From: Acridotheres tristis | Taxonomy: Eukaryota > Chordata > Aves > Passeriformes > Sturnidae | Assembly (NCBI GenBank): GCA_037013685.1 | Contig: JAQOXP010000051.1 | Coordinates: 248,001-312,000 of the forward strand | Length of the DNA stretch: 64,000 nucleotides | Direction: 5' to 3' | Shown: one piece after another, positions 21,193 through 32,291 of the stretch | Numbering within the stretch: position 1 is the first letter of the stretch | How the letters are laid out: every line of letters starts with the position of its first letter | Notes under the pieces: model-generated | Database searches by the model: none | Told to the model about the DNA's origin: nothing | The model's input: only the letters and a program-made list of their open reading frames with translations | Translations under genes and position numbers: made by a program

Positions 21193-21547
21193 CCTGTGGG
21201 GGAAAGAACCAGCACCAGCAGCAGCGTAACCATCGTGCCGTTTGGCACAGAAATAAACGCCGGAATCCTCGTCCTTGAGGCCGTTCATGGTCAGCGTCAC
21301 CGAGCTCTGCCCGTTGTCCCTGGAGATCCTGAACCGGCCCTTGACAGACGGCGCGTACTCGCTGTAACCACCATCACTGCTGATCCCTGCGACGTATTCC
21401 AGCCCCTTCCCGGGTCTCTGGCGGATCCAGAACATGTCGTGGCTCCCGAAGGTGAATCCAGACCCGCGGCAGAGCAGAGTGAGGGACCCCCCGGGGGGCT
21501 GGAGGTCCCCCCCGGACTCCAGCAGGGTCACGGCCGCCTCATCCCAG
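21193..21547 (-). pseudogene. psV27, class B VH pseudogene
   Basis: Open. CDR1 region FGSHDMF, CDR2 region [14 protein letters not shown]-like end [16 protein letters not shown]. The 5' flank differs from most pairs and resembles that upstream of psV31. Confidence 0.82.
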
Positions 21548-21770
21548 CCCCAAATCTTCACCGGTTCTGACCCAAACTCCGATGGTTCTGTCTTAAACCT
21601 CCACCTGATGTTTCCAGTGAGCTTAAATAACCCTGCCCCTGCAATTTGACCCAATCTATTTATTAATTAATGGCACACCTCCCACTGGCCCTGCTCCATT
21701 AATTTTCCAATTAACTGCTCATTAACAATCCCCCAAACCCCCCGGACCCCGAGCCCGGCACATCCCGGCC

Positions 21771-22267
21771 ATGGCCTCGAGCTCCCTCCCGCTCCTCGCC
21801 CTCCTGGCCCTGCTGGCCCTGCCAGGTGGGTCCCGGGCGCCTCCGGAGCGCCACGCCCAGCCCGGGCCACGCCCGGATCCGGCGCCTCATCCCCATCTCC
21901 CCTTGTTCCCGCAGGGCTCCGGGCGGCCGTGACCCTGCTGGAGTCCGGGGGGGACCTCCAGCCCCCCGGGGGGTCCCTGACTCTGCTCTGCCGCGCCTCT
22001 GGATTCAATTTCGGGAGTTTCGACATGTACTGGATCCGTCAAAGGCCTGGAAAGGCGCTGGAATGGGTCGCAGGGATCAGCAGCAGTGGTGGCAGCACCG
22101 GCTACGCGCCGTCTGTCAAGGGCCGGTTCAGGATCTCCAGGGACAACGGGCAGAGCTCGGTGACGCTGACCATGAACGGCCTCAAGGACGAGGATTCCGG
22201 CGTTTATTTCTGTGCCAAATCTGCTTGGAGTTGTTGTGCTTATGCTGCTGAAATTGATGATTTTGGT
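21771..22267 (+). pseudogene. psV28, class A VH pseudogene
   Basis: Leader 21771-21825, V exon from 21915, open. CDR1 region FGSFDMY, CDR2 region [13 protein letters not shown]. Fused D/J-like end [16 protein letters not shown], where IDDFG lines up with IDAWG of the real JH. Confidence 0.84.
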
Positions 22268-22676
22268 CCAGCCTCCATCACCATCACTCGATCCCCAGCT
22301 GTCCCCAAATGTCCCCAGACCCTTCCCCCAACTCTCACCCCTTGCCCCACTCCTGTCCCTTTGTCCCCAGTCTCCCCCGTTTGCCCCCATGGTCTGCACT
22401 GACCCCCAATCCTCGCCTGGTTCCCCCCAAAACCCAACTCGGGAACTCCAAAATTCCGGGATTTCGGCAAAGGCTCCGGCCCGGCCCCAGATCCGGCACC
22501 GAACCGCTTCTGCCGGCGTCGGCTCCGCGCCAGCTCGGCCAATCAGGGGCCGGGGGAGCCGGGGGAGATTTGGGGGAAATGGTGAAAATTGGGGGGAATC
22601 GAGAGTTGGGGAAAGGATGGAGGAGAATTGGGGAGAAAGTGAAGGATGGGATCAGGTGTTGGGATTTGGGGATTTT
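22268..22676. other. Tail-to-tail spacer psV28/psV29
   Basis: C-rich then G-rich flank with a central GCCAGCTCGGCCAATCAGGG (CCAAT box). Repeated near 3080-3400, 27310-27710, 31095-31400 and 34001-34403. No gene seen. Confidence 0.55.
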
Positions 22677-23062
22677 GAAATATATTGTGGTTGCAGCGGT
22701 TCCGGTACCAGCACTAAAAGCCAAAACAGCATCATGACCACAACCACTCTTGAAACATTTGGCACAGAAATAAACGCCGGAATCCTCGTCCTTGAGGCCG
22801 TTCATGGTCAGCGTCACCGAGCTCTGCCCGTTGTCCCTGGAGATCCTGAACCGGCCCTTGACCGACGGCGCGTAGGATGTGCCGCCACCATTGCTGATGA
22901 TCCACGCAACGAATTCCAGCCCCTTCCCGGGGCTCTGGCGGATCCAGTACATGTCGTGGCTCCCGAAATTGAATCCAGAGCCGCGGCAGAGCAGAGTCAG
23001 GGACCCCCCGGGGGGCTGGAGGTCCCCCCCGGACTCCAGCAGGGTCACGGCCGCCCGGAGCC
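22677..23062 (-). pseudogene. psV29, class A'' VH pseudogene (leader replaced by GC island)
   Basis: V exon from 23062, open, with an intact acceptor. Upstream, the leader intron changes after about 50 bp into an unrelated GC-rich island, so there is no leader exon. CDR1 region FGSHDMY, CDR2 region [13 protein letters not shown]. Long D-like end starting [19 protein letters not shown], shared with psV33 and psV40. Confidence 0.83.
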
Positions 23063-23089
23063 CTGCGGGAACAAGGGCAGACGGGGATG

Positions 23090-23390
23090 AGGAGCCAAAA
23101 ACGCCGGCGCGGGTTCGGCTCGTTCCGGTTGCCGCGGGGGGCGATTCGTGTTTCGGGTCGGGGTCCCGTCGCCGTCCCTTTGTCCCCCGCGGTCCCCACG
23201 TGTCCCCAGAGCCCTCCCCGAAGCCCTGGGGGTGGCACAGCCGCGGGCTGGGCAGGAACGGGGCCGAGATCTTTGTCTGCTCTTCTCGGGAGCCCCGAGT
23301 CGCCCTTTGGGGTCGGCGCGTGGAGATTTTCCCCGTCAGCCAAAGCCGGAGCGGCGGCGGGACAGCGAGCACGGCCCGCTAATTAAATAC
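23090..23390. other. GC-rich island, copy 1
   Basis: CpG-rich 300 bp with CCACGTGTCC (E-box) flanked by AT-rich DNA. On the minus strand it is open and in frame with psV29. Near-identical copies at about 28123-28420, 34817-35115 and 40061-40360, always 5' of a class A'' V exon. Origin not recognised. Confidence 0.5.
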
Positions 23391-23890
23391 CGCTAATTAA
23401 ATACGGCTGATTAAACGTCAGCGGGTGACATTGAGTCTCTCGTCTGAACACGATTAAACGCAATTAAACGTAATTGCGATCAAACGTTTGTTTAAGTGCG
23501 GCTCCATGGTTGTAATTAAATGATGGCAATTAAATAATGGGAACGAAATAACTGCAATTAAATAACTGTGATTACACGGTGATTGGAGTTATGGCTTCGG
23601 TTACAGTTCTAATTAAAGCTAATTGGGAGAAATGATTATTTCAGCTGGGATAATAATTGAATATGAGTGTGCAATGAGTGTGCTAATTAGTGCGTAATTA
23701 GCGCGTAATTAGTGTTAATCAGTGTGCAATTGGTGCGTAATTAGCGCGTAATTAGTGTTAATCAGTGTGTAATTAGTGCCTAATTAGTGTGTAATTAGTC
23801 AGTAATTAGTGTATAATGAGTGCGTAATTAGTGCGCAATTACTGTTAATTAGTGTGTAATGAGTGTGCAAATGAGTGAGCAAGGTGTGCA
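23391..23890. repeat. AT-rich block with GTAATTAGTGC short repeats
   Basis: ATTAAA-rich sequence followed by 10-14-bp TAATTAGTGCG units. Copies at 28430-28918, 35124-35613 and 40370-40890. No gene. Confidence 0.7.
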
Positions 23891-23891
23891 T

Positions 23892-25000
23892 CGGCAATCG
23901 ATCGCCGAGCTAATTGATCGGCAGGCATGAGCAATCGATCGCCGATCTAATCGATCGGCAGGCATGAGCAATCGATCGCCGATATAATCGATCGGCAGGC
24001 GCGACCAATCGATCGCCGATATAATCGATCGGCAGGCATGAGCAATCGATCGCCGATCTAATCGATCGGCAGGCATTAGCAATCGATCGCCGAGCTAATC
24101 GATCGGCAGGCATTAGCAATCGATCGCCGAGCTAATCGATCGGCAGGCGCGATCAATCTATCGCCGAGCTAATCGATCGGCAGGCGCGATCAATCGATCG
24201 CCGATCTAATCGATCGGCAGGCATCGGCAATCGATCGCCGAGCTAATCGATCGGCAGGCATTAGCAATCGATCGCCGATCTAATCGATCGGCAGGCGCGA
24301 TCAATCGATCGCCGATCTAATCGATCGGCAGGCATTAGCAATCGATCGCCGAGCTAATCGATCGGCAGGCGCGCTCAATCGATCGCCGAGCTAATCGATC
24401 GGCAGGCATGAGCAATCGATCGCCGATCTAATCGATCGGCAGGCGCGATCAATCGATCCCCGAGCTAATCGATCGGCAGGCGCGATCAATCGATCGCCGA
24501 TATAATCGATCGGCAGGCATGAGCAATCGATCGCCGAGCTAATCGATCGGCAGGCATGAGCAATCGATCGCCGATCTAAGCGATCGGCAGGCACGAGCAA
24601 TCGATCGCCGATCTAATCGATCGGCAGGCGCGATCAATCGATCGCCGAGCTAATCGATCGGCAGGCGCGATCAATCGATCACCGATCTAATCGATCGGCA
24701 GGCACGAGCAATCGATCGCCGATCTAATCGATCGGCAGGCATGAGCAATCGATCGCTGATCTAATCGATCGGCAGGCGCGATCAATCGATCGCCGAGCTA
24801 ATCGATCGGCAGGCGCGATCAATCGATCGCCGATCTAATCGATCGGCAGGCATGAGCAATCGATCGCCGAGCTAATCGATCGGCAGGCATGAGCAATCGA
24901 TCGCCGATATTACCGATCGGCAGGCGCGATCAATCGATCGCCGAGCTAATCGATCGGCAGGCATTGGCAATCGATCGCCGATCTAATCGATTGGCAGGAA
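23892..25000. repeat. 37-bp minisatellite, about 30 copies
   Basis: Longest array of the family. Units alternate between variants ending GGCATGA, GGCATTA and GGCGCGA and between GAGCTAATCG, GATCTAATCG and GATATAATCG cores. Many units retain the self-complementary ATCGATCG arms. No spacers of unique sequence, hence not a CRISPR array. Confidence 0.92.
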
Positions 25001-25084
25001 TTAGATACGAACGGGAAAAGCTCCAACCCCTGACCCCAAATCCCGCCCCCAATCCCAAATGGTGACCCCGGCCCCTCCCCCTGC

Positions 25085-25547
25085 CCCTCCTGGCCCTGCT
25101 GGCCCTGCCAGGTGGGTCCCGGGCGCCTCCGGAGCGCCACGCCCAGCCCGGGCCACGCCCGGATCCGGCGCCTCATCCCCATCTCCCCTTGTTCCCGCAG
25201 GGCTCCGGGCGGCCGTGACCCTGCTGGAGTCCGGGGGGGACCTCCAGCCCCCCGGGGGGTCCCTGACTCTGCTCTGCCGCGGCTCCGGATTCAATTTCGG
25301 GAGTTACTACATGCAATGGATGCGACAGAGCCCCGGGAAGGGTCTGGAATGGCTCGCAGCGATCAGCAGCGATGGTGGTTACACCTTCTACGCGCCGTCT
25401 GTCAAGGGCCGGTTCAGGATCTCCAGGGACAACGGGCAGAGCTCGGTGACGCTGACCATGAACGGCCTCAAGGACGAGGATTCCGGCGTTTATTTCTGTG
25501 CCAGAGCTTCTGGTGCTGCTTGGGCCTCTGCTCGTCCTCGTGGCTCT
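25085..25547 (+). pseudogene. psV30, class A VH pseudogene with truncated leader
   Basis: Only the last part of the leader exon (to 25111) remains; the usual ATG is gone and unrelated sequence from the boundary block precedes it. Donor, intron and V exon (from 25201) are intact and open. CDR1 region FGSYYMQ, FR2 [17 protein letters not shown]2 region [13 protein letters not shown], fused end [14 protein letters not shown], all close to psV7. Confidence 0.84.
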
Positions 25548-26226
25548 GTCCCCACCTGTCCAGGTCACTCAGTCCCCACCTGTCATGGACACTCTGTCCC
25601 CACCTGTCCCCCCGTCCTGGTCACTCTCTCCATCCCTGGCCCCCATCGAGTCCCCCCACGGGAATTTCCCCACGGAAAGGGGGGTCCGGCCTCGGCAGGG
25701 GGGACCCGGGCGGGGTGAAAGTCACCGGGTCTGGGGGCGGCCCTGGACGGGCTGGAGGTGGCACCGAGGGCTGGGGACAATGAGGGGACAACGCCAGGGT
25801 CACCGTCAGAACCAGCAGCACCAAACCCAGCACCAAACCCAGCACCAAACCCAGCACCAATCCCAGCACCCGAATCAGCACCAAAAACCAGCACCAAATC
25901 CAATTCACAGCTTCAACTGCCAACAGATTTGGAGCAGGAATCGGCACCGGAATCCTCGTCCTGGAGGTTGGGGTGGGGATGGGAAAAGCTCCAACTCTTG
26001 ACCCAACTCTTGCCCGTTCCCCCAAGGCTGTGACCACGTCAGCCCAGAACCCAACACTCGGCCCTTGATCCCAACCTTGTTCTTTAAAACTTTGAGCAAA
26101 TCCTCGACTTTGGGCGCAGCACTAAAGACTCGGGGTCAGCGTTCACAATCAGGATCAAGGACTGGGATGTGGGGGAAAGGCCTGGGGACGTGTGGGGATA
26201 TGAAGGGAAGTGATGACGGGGATGTG
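25548..26226. other. Tail-to-tail spacer psV30/psV31
   Basis: Inverted copy of 4482-5122 including its GGTGCTGGGTTT-type repeat (25818-25900, reverse strand) and FR3 fragment. No gene. Confidence 0.6.
25925..25968 (-). pseudogene. Degenerate FR3 fragment of a VH segment
   Basis: Reverse complement encodes [13 protein letters not shown], the inverted counterpart of the fragment at 4741-4790. Confidence 0.7.
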
Positions 26227-26587
26227 TCCAAATCCATCAACATAATTAGTACCACCAGCACCAGCACCAGCACCAGCCTCTTTGGCACAGAAATAAACGC
26301 CGGAATCCTCGTCCTTGAGGCCGTTCATGGTCAGCGTCACCGAGCTCTGCCCGTTGTCCCTGGAGATCCTGAACCGGCCCTTGACAGACGGCGCGTAGTA
26401 GGTGTAACCACCATCACTGCTGATCCCTGCGACGTATTCCAGTCCCTTCCCGGGGCTCTGGCGGATCCAGTACATGGCAAAACTCCCGAAGGTGACCCCG
26501 GAGCCGCGGCAGAGCAGAGTCAGGGACCCCCCGGGGGGCTGGAGGTCCCCCCCGGACTCCAGCAGGGTCACGGCCGCCCCATCCCAG
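26227..26587 (-). pseudogene. psV31, class B VH pseudogene
   Basis: Open. FR1 ends GSGVTFGSF (Val in place of Phe). CDR1 region FGSFAMY, CDR2 region [14 protein letters not shown]-like end [18 protein letters not shown] as in psV6. The upstream motif has GATGGGGCGGCC where most have GATGAGGCGGCC. Confidence 0.82.
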
Positions 26588-26809
26588 CCCCAAATCTTCA
26601 CCGGTTCTGACCCAAACTCCTCTGGTTTGGATCAAATCCCCACCTGAGGTTTCCAGTGCCTTTAAATGCCCCTGCCTCTGAAATTCGACCCTATCTATTC
26701 ATTAATTAATGACACACTTCCCGCTGGCCCAACTCCATTAACTTTCTAATTAACTGCTCATTAACAATTTCCAAAACCCCCCGGACCCCGAGCCCGGCAC
26801 ATCCCGGCC

Positions 26810-27306
26810 ATGGCCTCGAGCTCCCTCCCGCTCCTCGCCCTCCTGGCCCTGCTGGCCCTGCCAGGTGGGTCCCGGGCGCCTCCGGAGCGCCACGCCCAGC
26901 CCGGGCCACTCCCGGATCCGGCGCCTCATCCCCATCTCCCCTTGTTCCCGCAGGGCTCCGGGCGGCCGTGACCCTGCTGGAGTCCGGGGGGGACCTCCAG
27001 CGCCCCGGGGGGTCCCTGACTCTGCTCTGCCGCGGGTCCGGATTCACCTTCGGGAGTTACACCATGATGTGGGTCCGCCAGAGACCCGGGAAAGCGCTGG
27101 AATGGGTTGCAGGGATCTACAGCACTGGTGGCAGCAGCATCTACGCGCCGTCTGTCAAGGGCCGGTTCAGGATCTCCAGGGACAACGGGCAGAGCTCGGT
27201 GACGCTGACCATGAACGGCCTCAAGGACGAGGATTCCGGCGTTTATTTCTGTGCCAGAGCTGATGGTTGTTGTGGTGCTTATGCTGGTGATATTGATGAT
27301 TTTGGC
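26810..27306 (+). pseudogene. psV32, class A VH pseudogene
   Basis: Leader 26810-26864, V exon from 26954, open. FR1 [12 protein letters not shown]1 region FGSYTMM, CDR2 region [18 protein letters not shown]. Fused end [16 protein letters not shown], shared with psV39. Confidence 0.84.
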
Positions 27307-27709
27307 TCTGTCTCCTTCACTCGATCCCCAGCTGTCCCCAAATGTCCCCAGACCCTTCCCCCAACTCTCACCCCTTGCCCCACTCCTGTCCCTTTGTCCC
27401 CAGTCTCCCCCGTTTGCCCCCATGGTCTCCACTGACCCCCCATCCTCGCCTGGTTCTCCCCAAAACCCAACTCAGGAACTCCAAAATTCCGGGATTTCGG
27501 CAAAGGCTCCGGCCCGGCCCCAGATCCGGCACCGAACCGCTTCTGCCGGCGTCGGCTCGGCGCCAGCTCGGCCAATCAGGGGCCGGGGGAGCCGGGGGAG
27601 ATTTGGGGGAAATGGTGAAAATTGGGGGGAATCGAGAGTTGGGGAAAGGATGGAGGAGTTTGGGGGAGAAGGTGAAGGATAGGATGATCAGTTGGGATTT
27701 GGGGATTTT
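27307..27709. other. Tail-to-tail spacer psV32/psV33
   Basis: Near-identical to 34001-34403 (tandem duplication). Non-coding. Confidence 0.6.
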
Positions 27710-28095
27710 GAAATATATTGTGGTTGCAGCGGTTCCGGTACCAGCACTAAAAGCCAAAACAGCATCATGACCACAACCACTCTTGAAACATTTGGCACAG
27801 AAATAAACGCCGGAATCCTCGTCCTTGAGGCCGTTCATGGTCAGCGTCACCGAGCTCTGCCCGTTGTCCCTGGAGATCCTGAACCGGCCCTTGACAGACG
27901 GCGCGTAGGATGTGCCGCCACCATCGCTGATGATCCACGCAACGAATTCCAGCCCCTTCCCGGGTCTCTGGCGGATCCAGTACATGTCGTGGCTCCCGAA
28001 ATCGAACCCGGCCCCGCGGCAGAGCAGAGTCAGGGACCCCCCGGGGGGCTGGAGGTCCCCCCCGGACTCCAGCAGGGTCACGGCCGCCCGGAGCC
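27710..28095 (-). pseudogene. psV33, class A'' VH pseudogene
   Basis: V exon from 28095 open, leader replaced by the GC island. CDR1 region FGSHDMY, CDR2 region [14 protein letters not shown]-like end starting [19 protein letters not shown]. Virtually identical to psV40 6694 bp away. Confidence 0.83.
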
Positions 28096-28122
28096 CTGCG
28101 GGAACAAGGGCAGACGGGGATG

Positions 28123-28420
28123 AGGAGCCAAAAACGCCGGCGCGGGTTCGGCTCGTTCCGGTTGCCGCGGGGGGCGGTTCGTGTTTCGGGTTGGGGTCCC
28201 GTCGCCGTCCCTTTGTCCCCCGCGGTCCCCACGTGTCCCCAGAGCCCTCCCCGAAGCCCTGGGGGTGGCACAGCCGCGGGCTGGGCAGGAACGGGGCCGA
28301 GATCTTTGTCTGCTCTTCTCGGGAGCCCCGAGTCGCCCTTTGGGGTCGGCGCGTGGAGATTTTCCCCGTCAGCCAAAGCCGGAGCGGCGGCGGGACAGCG
28401 AGCACGGCCCGCTAATTAAA
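28123..28420. other. GC-rich island, copy 2
   Basis: As at 23090-23390, with a few substitutions (for example GGGTTGGGGTCCC in place of GGGTCGGGGTCCC). Open in frame with psV33 on the minus strand. Confidence 0.5.
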
Positions 28421-28429
28421 TACCGCTAA

Positions 28430-29080
28430 TTAAATACGGCTGATTAAACGTCAGCGGGTGACATTGAGTCTCTCGTCTGAACACGATTAAACGCAATTAA
28501 ACGTAATTGCGATCAAACGTTTGTTTAAGTGCGGCTCCATGGTTGTAATTAAATGATGGCAATTAAATAATGGGAACGAAATAACTGCAATTAAATAACT
28601 GTGATTACACGGTGATTGGAGTTATGGCTTCGGTTACAGTTCTAATTAAAGTTAATTGGGAAAAATGATTATTTCAGCTGGGATAATAATTGAATATGAG
28701 TGTGTAATGAGTGTGCTAATTAGTGCGTAATTAGTGCGTAATTAGTGTTAATCAGTGTGCAATTGGTGCTTAATTAGTGCGTAATTAGTGTTAAACATGT
28801 GTAATTAGTGCGTAATTAGTGTGTAATTAGTCAGTAATTAGTGTATAATGAGTGCGTAATTAGTGCGCTATTACTGTTAATTAGTGTGTAATGAGTGTGC
28901 AAATGAGGGAGCAAGGTGTGCATTGGCAATCGATCGCCGATCTAATCGATCGGCAGGCGCGATCAATCGATCGCCGAGCTAATCGATCGGCAGGCATGAG
29001 CAATCGATCGCCGATCTAATCGATCGGCAGGCATTAGCAATCGATCACCGATCTAATCGATCGGCAGGCATTGGCAATTG
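28430..29080. repeat. Boundary block: AT-rich repeats and 37-bp minisatellite (4-5 copies)
   Basis: GTAATTAGTGC repeats to about 28918, then minisatellite units 28922-29075. Shared with 35124-35775. Confidence 0.8.
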
Positions 29081-29216
29081 CCCAATTGTGCCCCCTAGGA
29101 AACAGATTCAAATTAATTCAAACTGATTTAAATGGATTCAAATTGATTCCAATTAATTCAAACTGATTCAAATCGATCCTAATTAATTCCAATTAATTAA
29201 TTCCAATTAATTCCCT

Positions 29217-29288
29217 CAGAATCCTCGTCCCTGAGGATGTTCACGCTCAGCTCTGCAGGTCCCGACCCCGCCCTTGACCAGACGGAGC
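29217..29288 (-). pseudogene. Degenerate FR3 fragment of a VH segment
   Basis: Same remnant as 12469-12541, here with CCTGAGGATGTTCACGCTC. Follows the minisatellite as in the other blocks. Confidence 0.65.
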
Positions 29289-29562
29289 TGCGCCGTTAAT
29301 TAATTAATTAATTAATTAATCGCTCCGGGTTAATTGCGCCGTTTTCAATGAGGAATCGCTCCAGCAATAAACGGTGATGTCACGCGGAATTGTCAAATTC
29401 ATTAATGAACCGACCGGGGTTAATTGCAGCGTAATTAACCGCCGTTAATTGGGCGATCGAGGGAGGAGTTCCAGGTGCGGGTGTGCCATTAATTAATTAG
29501 GAGATCAGGGTTAATTGCAGGGTCATTAACGGGCCATTAATTGGGCAATCAATACAGCAAGG

Positions 29563-29758
29563 CACCGACGGCGCGTATCCGGTGCTGGCTCCATTGCTGT
29601 TGATTTGTGCGACGAATTCCAGCGCCTTCCCGGGGCTCTGACGGTACCAGAACATCCCAAAACTCCCGAAATCGAACCCGGAGCCGCGGCAGAGCAGAGT
29701 CAGGGACCCCCCGGGGGGGCTGGAGGTCCCCCCCGGACTCCAGCAGGGTCACGGCCGC
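29563..29758 (-). pseudogene. psV34, truncated class B VH pseudogene, FR1 frameshift
   Basis: Same truncation point after YAPSV as psV17 and psV41. Additionally seven G in the FR1 tract (near 29715), where psV41 has six, so this one-base change arose after the 6.69-kb duplication or is a read error. Confidence 0.83.
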
Positions 29759-29879
29759 CCCATCCCAGCCCCAAATCTTCACCGGTTCTGACACAAACTC
29801 CGATGGTTTGGATCAAATCCCCACCTGAGGTTTCCGGTGCCTTTAAACCCCCAAACTCTGCAATTAACCCCGATCTATT

Positions 29880-30699
29880 AATTAATTAAAGGCACAACTC
29901 TGCTGGCCTCCCCTACATTGATTGCCCAATTAACGGCTGATAACATCAGCCAGTACCAGGGGAAATGAATCATTATCAGGGAAAATTAATAAAAATAATG
30001 AAGATACGAATCAAGAAAAAGGTAGTTAGGAAAATCTGGTAAATAAAACTAATTAATACTTCTATTGAATATTATTTATAGATGTTAATGAAAATTATAT
30101 ACAATATATTAGAATATATCATTAAAATTTATTGAACAACACTTACAGCAAATAATACCAAGAAGTAAGGAAGATAAATCAAACAATTCAAATAAAATCA
30201 ATAAATCTCCAAAGTAGATTAAATTCCTTAAACCCTGAATTAAAATAGTCATACAAAGCAATGAAAATAACTTCAATTTTCTAGAAATTAATTAAATGAA
30301 CACAAACCCCGTGGCTCGGGTTTATTTTAGTTTAGGAGCCAGACCCGCCCCTTTGGGACTTCCCCAAAAGCCCCAAATTAGCCCCAAATTTCGGGTTTCG
30401 ATTTCGCTGCAGCTGCAGCTCTCAGCACCTGCTGGGGGCAGTAATTAGCGGAGAAAATGAGAGCCATTAGTGCTGATAATTAATTCCAGGTGAAAACAAT
30501 TATCCAGATTATTACGAACAATTAAATTGAGTTGTTTTGTTTGTATTATTTTGATTTTTTACACGTGTATCAGATCTCTATCAAGGCTAATAATTACGGG
30601 AAAACAGAGTTATAATTAAAGAGAATTGGGATAAATGATGATCATTGTTTGGGCCAATAATTGAATAGAGTTGGGTTCCCGCTCAATTTAACCCCGAAG
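29880..30699. other. AT-rich unique block
   Basis: Homologue of 13130-13942 including the E-box/CTCF-like island (30408-30441). No gene. Confidence 0.5.
30408..30441. promoter_or_regulatory. E-box / CTCF-like island, copy 2
   Basis: CTGCAGCTGCAG, CACCTG and CCTGCTGGGGGCAG (30428-30441) conserved with copy 1 although surrounding AT-rich DNA differs at scattered sites. Confidence 0.35.
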
Positions 30700-31094
30700 C
30701 GCCCGGATCCGGCGCCTCATCCCCATCTCCCCTTGTTCCCGCAGGGCTCCGGGCGGCCGTGACCCTGCTGGAGTCCGGGGGGGACCTCCAGCCCCCCGGG
30801 GGGTCCCTGACTCTGCTCTGCCGCGGGTCCGGATTCACCTTCGGGAGTTTTGGGATGAACTGGATCCGCCAGAGACCTGGAAAGGCGCTGGAATGGGTCG
30901 CAGGGATCAACAAGGATGGCAGCACCTGGTACGCGCCGTCTGTCAAGGGCCGGTTCAGGATCTCCAGGGACAACGGGCAGAGCTCGGTGACGCTGACCAT
31001 GAACGGCCTCAAGGACGAGGATTCCGGCGTTTATTTCTGTGCCAAATCTGCTTGGAGTTGTTGTGCTTATGCTGCTGATATTGATGATTTTGGT
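30700..31094 (+). pseudogene. psV35, class A' VH pseudogene
   Basis: Begins within the leader intron; V exon from 30745, open. CDR1 region FGSFGMN, CDR2 region [12 protein letters not shown], fused end [16 protein letters not shown] (family of psV5 and psV28). Confidence 0.83.
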
Positions 31095-31563
31095 CCAGCC
31101 TCCATCACCATCACTCGATCCCCAGCTGTCCCCAAATGTCCCCAGACCCTTCCCCCAACTCTCACCCCTTGCCCCACTCCTGTCCCTTTGTCCCCAGTCT
31201 CCCCCGTTTGCCCCCATGGTCTCCACTCACCCCCAATCCTCACCTGGTTCCCCCCAAAACCCAACTCAGGAACTCCAAAATTCCGGGATTTCGGCAAAGG
31301 CTCCGGCCCGGCCCCAGATCCGGCACCGAACCGCTTCTGCCGGCGTCGGCTCCGCGCCAGCTCGGCCAATCAGGGGCCGGGGGAGCCGGGGGAGATTTGG
31401 GGGAAATGGTGAAAATTGGGGGGAATCGAGAGTTGGGGCAAGGATGGAGGAGTTTGGGGGAGAAGGGCCGAGATGGGAGGGGAAAGGGCTGGGATTTGGT
31501 GGAGGAAAGTGGGAATTTGGGGATATTTGGGGCGACCAGAAATGGGGGCTTGGGGTCATGACT
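31095..31563. other. Tail-to-tail spacer psV35/psV36
   Basis: Left half matches the psV28/psV32 flank, right half (from about 31440) the psV8/psV18 flank, so two module types were joined here. Non-coding. Confidence 0.5.
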
Positions 31564-32060
31564 GGCGTCGTCAATCCAAGCAGCAGCACCAGCACTACCA
31601 TTACCAGCCCATTTGGCACAGAAATAAACGCCGGAATCCTCGTCCTTGAGGCCGTTCATGGTCAGCGTCACCGAGCTCTGCCCGTTGTCAGTGGCCATTG
31701 TAAACCGGCCCTTGACCGATGACGAGTAGTAGGTGTTGCCACTTTTCCGGCTCACCCCCGCGACAACTTCCAGTCCCTTCCTGTCTCTCTGGCGGATCCA
31801 GCCCAACCCGAATTTCGTAAAATCGAACCCGGAGGCGCGGCAGAGCAGAGTCAGGGACCCCCCGGGGGGCTGGAGGTCCCCCCCGGACTCCAGCAGGGTC
31901 ACGGCCGCCCGGAGCCCTGCGGGAACAAGGGGAGATGGGGATGAGGCGCCGGATCCGGGCGTGGCCCGGGCTGGGCGTGGCGCTCCGGAGGCGCCCGGGA
32001 CCCACCTGGCAGGGCCAGCAGGGCCAGGAGGGCGAGGAGCGGGAGGGAGCTCGAGGCCAT
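31564..32060 (-). pseudogene. psV36, class A VH pseudogene, divergent subfamily
   Basis: Leader 32060-32006, V exon from 31916, open. CDR1 region FTKFGLG, FR2 [18 protein letters not shown]2 region [15 protein letters not shown]3 RFTMATDNG as in psV13. D-like end [16 protein letters not shown]. Probably the most sequence-diverse full-length donor with a leader. Confidence 0.84.
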
Positions 32061-32291
32061 GGCCGGGATGTGCCGGGATCGGGGTCCGGGGGGTTTGGGG
32101 GTCGTTAACGGGCTGTTAATTGGGAAATTAATGGAGCAGGGGCAGAGCATGGAATGCAATCAATTATAAAATGGGTTGTGGTTAATTGCAGGGTTTGAGG
32201 GTTTAAAGGCACCGGAAATCTCATCTGGGGATTTGATCCCAAACCAGAGGAGTTTGGGTCAGAACCGGTGAAGATTTGGGGCTGGGATGAG

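Noticed and set aside
22335..23372. Long minus-strand open frame through the GC island and psV29
   Set aside because: It crosses a splice acceptor and joins island to V exon; no signal peptide or known domain before the V. Kept as a finding about the island, not called a gene.
23892..25000. Possible CRISPR array
   Set aside because: Units are contiguous 37-bp repeats without unique spacers, in a vertebrate locus; it is a minisatellite.
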